Below are positions 8,817-9,794 of a stretch of DNA of 9,794 bases, in pieces. This stretch comes from an uncultured beta proteobacterium. GTDB lineage: Bacteria > Pseudomonadota > Gammaproteobacteria > Burkholderiales > Rhodocyclaceae. Both the position numbers and the translations under genes were made by a program. Where the stretch lies: contig CAIZHL010000449.1 of NCBI GenBank assembly GCA_903932755.1, positions 1 to 9,794 of the forward strand, read 5' to 3'. The notes below the pieces were generated by a model, which saw nothing but the letters and a program-made list of their open reading frames with translations, was not told the origin of the DNA and made no database searches. Positions within the stretch are counted from its first letter, which is position 1, and each line of letters opens with the position of its first letter.

Positions 8817-8822
8817 CCTCTC
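8817..8822 (-). promoter_or_regulatory. liuD ribosome binding site abutting the inverted repeat
   Basis: GAGAGG on the minus strand, five bases (CTTTT) before the liuD ATG. The outer edge of the repeat arm ends at the adjoining base 8823, so a stem formed in the mRNA would end directly at this site and could affect ribosome access. Confidence 0.6.
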
Positions 8823-8897
8823 ACCACAGAGACACAGAGGCACAGAGAGAAACAAAATTCCTCTGTGCAGTTCTCTGTGTCTCTGTGTCTCTGTGGT
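8823..8897. repeat. CACAGAGR inverted-repeat element, copy 1 (liuC-liuD gap)
   Basis: Two 26-base arms (8823-8848 and 8872-8897) are complementary at 25 of 26 positions around a 23-base loop. Each arm is three tandem 8-bp CACAGAGR units after an outer ACC. The loop holds a further partial unit (CTCTGTGCAG, 8861-8870). The element fills the whole liuC-liuD gap apart from the liuD ribosome binding site, and its last base is the third base of the liuC TAA stop on the minus strand's opposite edge (tta at 8897-8899). CACAGAG-type palindromes are a known class of dispersed intergenic repeat in many bacteria. There is no U-tract, so it is not a standard terminator; mRNA processing or stabilisation is possible. 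Confidence 0.93.
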
Positions 8898-9688
8898 TAA
8901 TGATTTTGAATCCAGCCAGGTTTGCGTTTCTCGAGGAAGGCGGTCATGCCTTCGCGCCCCTCTTCGCTGGCGCGCACGCGGGTGATGCGCTGCGCGGTGT
9001 CTTCAATGACTTCCGGCGACAGCGGCTTCCATGCCACCGCATTGATCAATTGCTTGCACTCCGCGAGCGCCTTCGGCCCGTTGTTCAGCAATGCGTCGAC
9101 GATCTCGCCCACGGCTTCGTCGAGGCCGGCATCGTCGGTGACCATCTCGTGCAGGAGGCCGATGCGATAGGCTTCGGCGGCCGAGAAGCGCTCCGCCGTC
9201 AGCATGTAGCGCCGCGCGTAGCGCTCGCCGATGGCGGCGATGACGTGCGGACTGATCACGGCGGGGATGATGCCGAGCCTGACTTCGGTCAGCGCGAACT
9301 GGGCATCGAACGTGGAAATCGCCACATCGCAGCAGGCGATCAGGCCCACGCCGCCGCCATAGGCCGGACCCTGGATGCGGGCGACGGTAGGCTTCGGACA
9401 CTGCGCCAGGCGACGCAGCATCTCGGCCAGGGCGCGCGAATCGCGCAGGTTCTCTTCGCTGCTGTAGCCGGCGGCGCGCTTCATCCAGTTCAGGTCGGCG
9501 CCGGAACAAAAACTTTTGCCGGTGCTCGACATCACCAGCACACGCACCGCCGGGTCTGCCGCCATGCGCTCGATGGCGTCGGACAGTTCGGCGATCAGCG
9601 CATCGTCGAAGGCATTGTGCCGCTCCGGTCGATTGAGGGTGATGATGCCGACGCCGAGGTCGATTTCGGTAATGATGTTGTTGTACAT
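8897..9688 (-). CDS. liuC: Methylglutaconyl-CoA hydratase (crotonase family)
   Basis: This 263-residue crotonase-fold enzyme should hydrate 3-methylglutaconyl-CoA to HMG-CoA, between the carboxylase and the lyase encoded downstream. Motifs: LNRPERHNAF at 18-27, FCSGADLNWMK at 60-70 (oxyanion-hole loop and the GADLNWM typical of bacterial LiuC), GPAYGGGVGL at 107-116, and TEVRLGIIPAVISP at 134-147. The C-terminal EGREGMTAFLEKRKPGW is typical of the family. At the position of the first catalytic glutamate of enoyl-CoA hydratase there is a glycine (G115), while the second is kept (E135); this GGGVGL form is common among bacterial LiuC-like proteins. AAGGAG lies five bases before the ATG. The gene is flanked on both sides by CACAGAG inverted repeats, and its TAA touches one of them. 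A generic enoyl-CoA hydratase is the alternative, less likely given the neighbours. Confidence 0.93.
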   Translation of the reverse strand: MYNNIITEIDLGVGIITLNRPERHNAFDDALIAELSDAIERMAADPAVRVLVMSSTGKSFCSGADLNWMKRAAGYSSEENLRDSRALAEMLRRLAQCPKPTVARIQGPAYGGGVGLIACCDVAISTFDAQFALTEVRLGIIPAVISPHVIAAIGERYARRYMLTAERFSAAEAYRIGLLHEMVTDDAGLDEAVGEIVDALLNNGPKALAECKQLINAVAWKPLSPEVIEDTAQRITRVRASEEGREGMTAFLEKRKPGWIQNH

Positions 9689-9693
9689 TCAAA

Positions 9694-9699
9694 CTCCTT
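9694..9699 (-). promoter_or_regulatory. liuC ribosome binding site next to inverted repeat copy 2
   Basis: AAGGAG on the minus strand, five bases (TTTGA) before the liuC ATG. The repeat arm ends two bases further upstream at 9702, repeating the arrangement seen at liuD. Confidence 0.75.
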
Positions 9700-9701
9700 T
9701 C

Positions 9702-9777
9702 ACCACAGAGGCACAGAGACACAGAGGAAAGGCAAGAGACGCACAAGATGTTCTCTGTGCCTCTGTGTCTCTGTGGT
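9702..9777. repeat. CACAGAGR inverted-repeat element, copy 2 (upstream of liuC)
   Basis: The arms at 9702-9727 and 9752-9777 are complementary at 23 of 26 positions around a 24-base loop; two of the three differences are G-U compatible in the arms. The build is the same as copy 1: an outer ACC followed by three 8-bp CACAGAGR units per arm. The loop sequence is unrelated to that of copy 1 except at its edges. It lies between the liuC ribosome binding site and the presumed end of the preceding gene. Confidence 0.93.
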
Positions 9778-9788
9778 TCGCATTTAAT

Positions 9789-9794
9789 CTACAT
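9789..9794 (-). CDS. Possible last codon and stop of the upstream liu gene (partial)
   Basis: At the right edge the minus strand reads ATG TAG. Methylcrotonyl-CoA carboxylase beta subunits commonly end in Met, and liuB usually precedes liuC, so this may be its final codon and stop. Six bases prove nothing; TAA at 9784-9786 in another frame is an alternative end. This is recorded only as a prediction to be tested on the neighbouring sequence. Confidence 0.2.
   Translation of the reverse strand: M

Noticed and set aside
8823..8897. CRISPR array or transposon terminal repeats
   Set aside because: The 8-bp units are adjacent without unique spacers, no cas gene or transposase is present, and no target-site duplication can be recognised.

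Overview
The window is GC-rich and every gene supported here lies on the minus strand, so transcription runs from the right edge (9794) to the left (1). Composition, the gene families and the liuC-liuD-liuE order point to an aerobic or facultative betaproteobacterium, plausibly of the Rhodocyclales type. That placement is inferred from general familiarity; there is no marker gene in the window.

Right part, 9794 to 3954: the distal end of a leucine/isovalerate catabolic (liu) operon. In transcription order it holds liuC (methylglutaconyl-CoA hydratase), liuD (biotin-carrying alpha subunit of methylcrotonyl-CoA carboxylase) and liuE (HMG-CoA lyase). Together with the carboxylase beta subunit and isovaleryl-CoA dehydrogenase, expected beyond the right edge, these turn isovaleryl-CoA into acetoacetate and acetyl-CoA. 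Three closely packed genes follow in the same direction: a 64-residue DUF1289 protein with four cysteines, a complete metallo-beta-lactamase-fold hydrolase and a nitroreductase-family flavoprotein. A mismatched hairpin followed by five U's ends this block directly after the nitroreductase gene.

Two copies of an inverted repeat built from 8-bp CACAGAGR units lie at 8823-8897 and 9702-9777. One precisely fills the liuC-liuD gap and the other lies just upstream of liuC. Both end within a few bases of a Shine-Dalgarno sequence. They are the most striking non-coding structure in the window.

Middle, 3835 to 2576: a single gene for an exported protein of unknown function. It starts at a GTG behind a very strong ribosome binding site and carries a signal peptide and a methionine/glycine-rich stretch.

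Left part, 2472 to 56: four genes overlapping by 4, 20 and 4 bases: rapZ (RNase adapter / GlcN6P sensor), a membrane-anchored NusG domain II protein, a Gx transporter family membrane protein and a stand-alone LON substrate-binding-domain protein. The overlaps suggest one translationally coupled transcription unit. The usual rapZ neighbours (hprK, ptsN) are not present in the window.

No mobile-element genes, CRISPR array, tRNA or rRNA were seen. I did not find a convincing new defence or biosynthetic system. The best leads are the repeat cassettes around liuC, the redox/hydrolase tail of the liu operon, and the unknown Met/Gly-rich exported protein.
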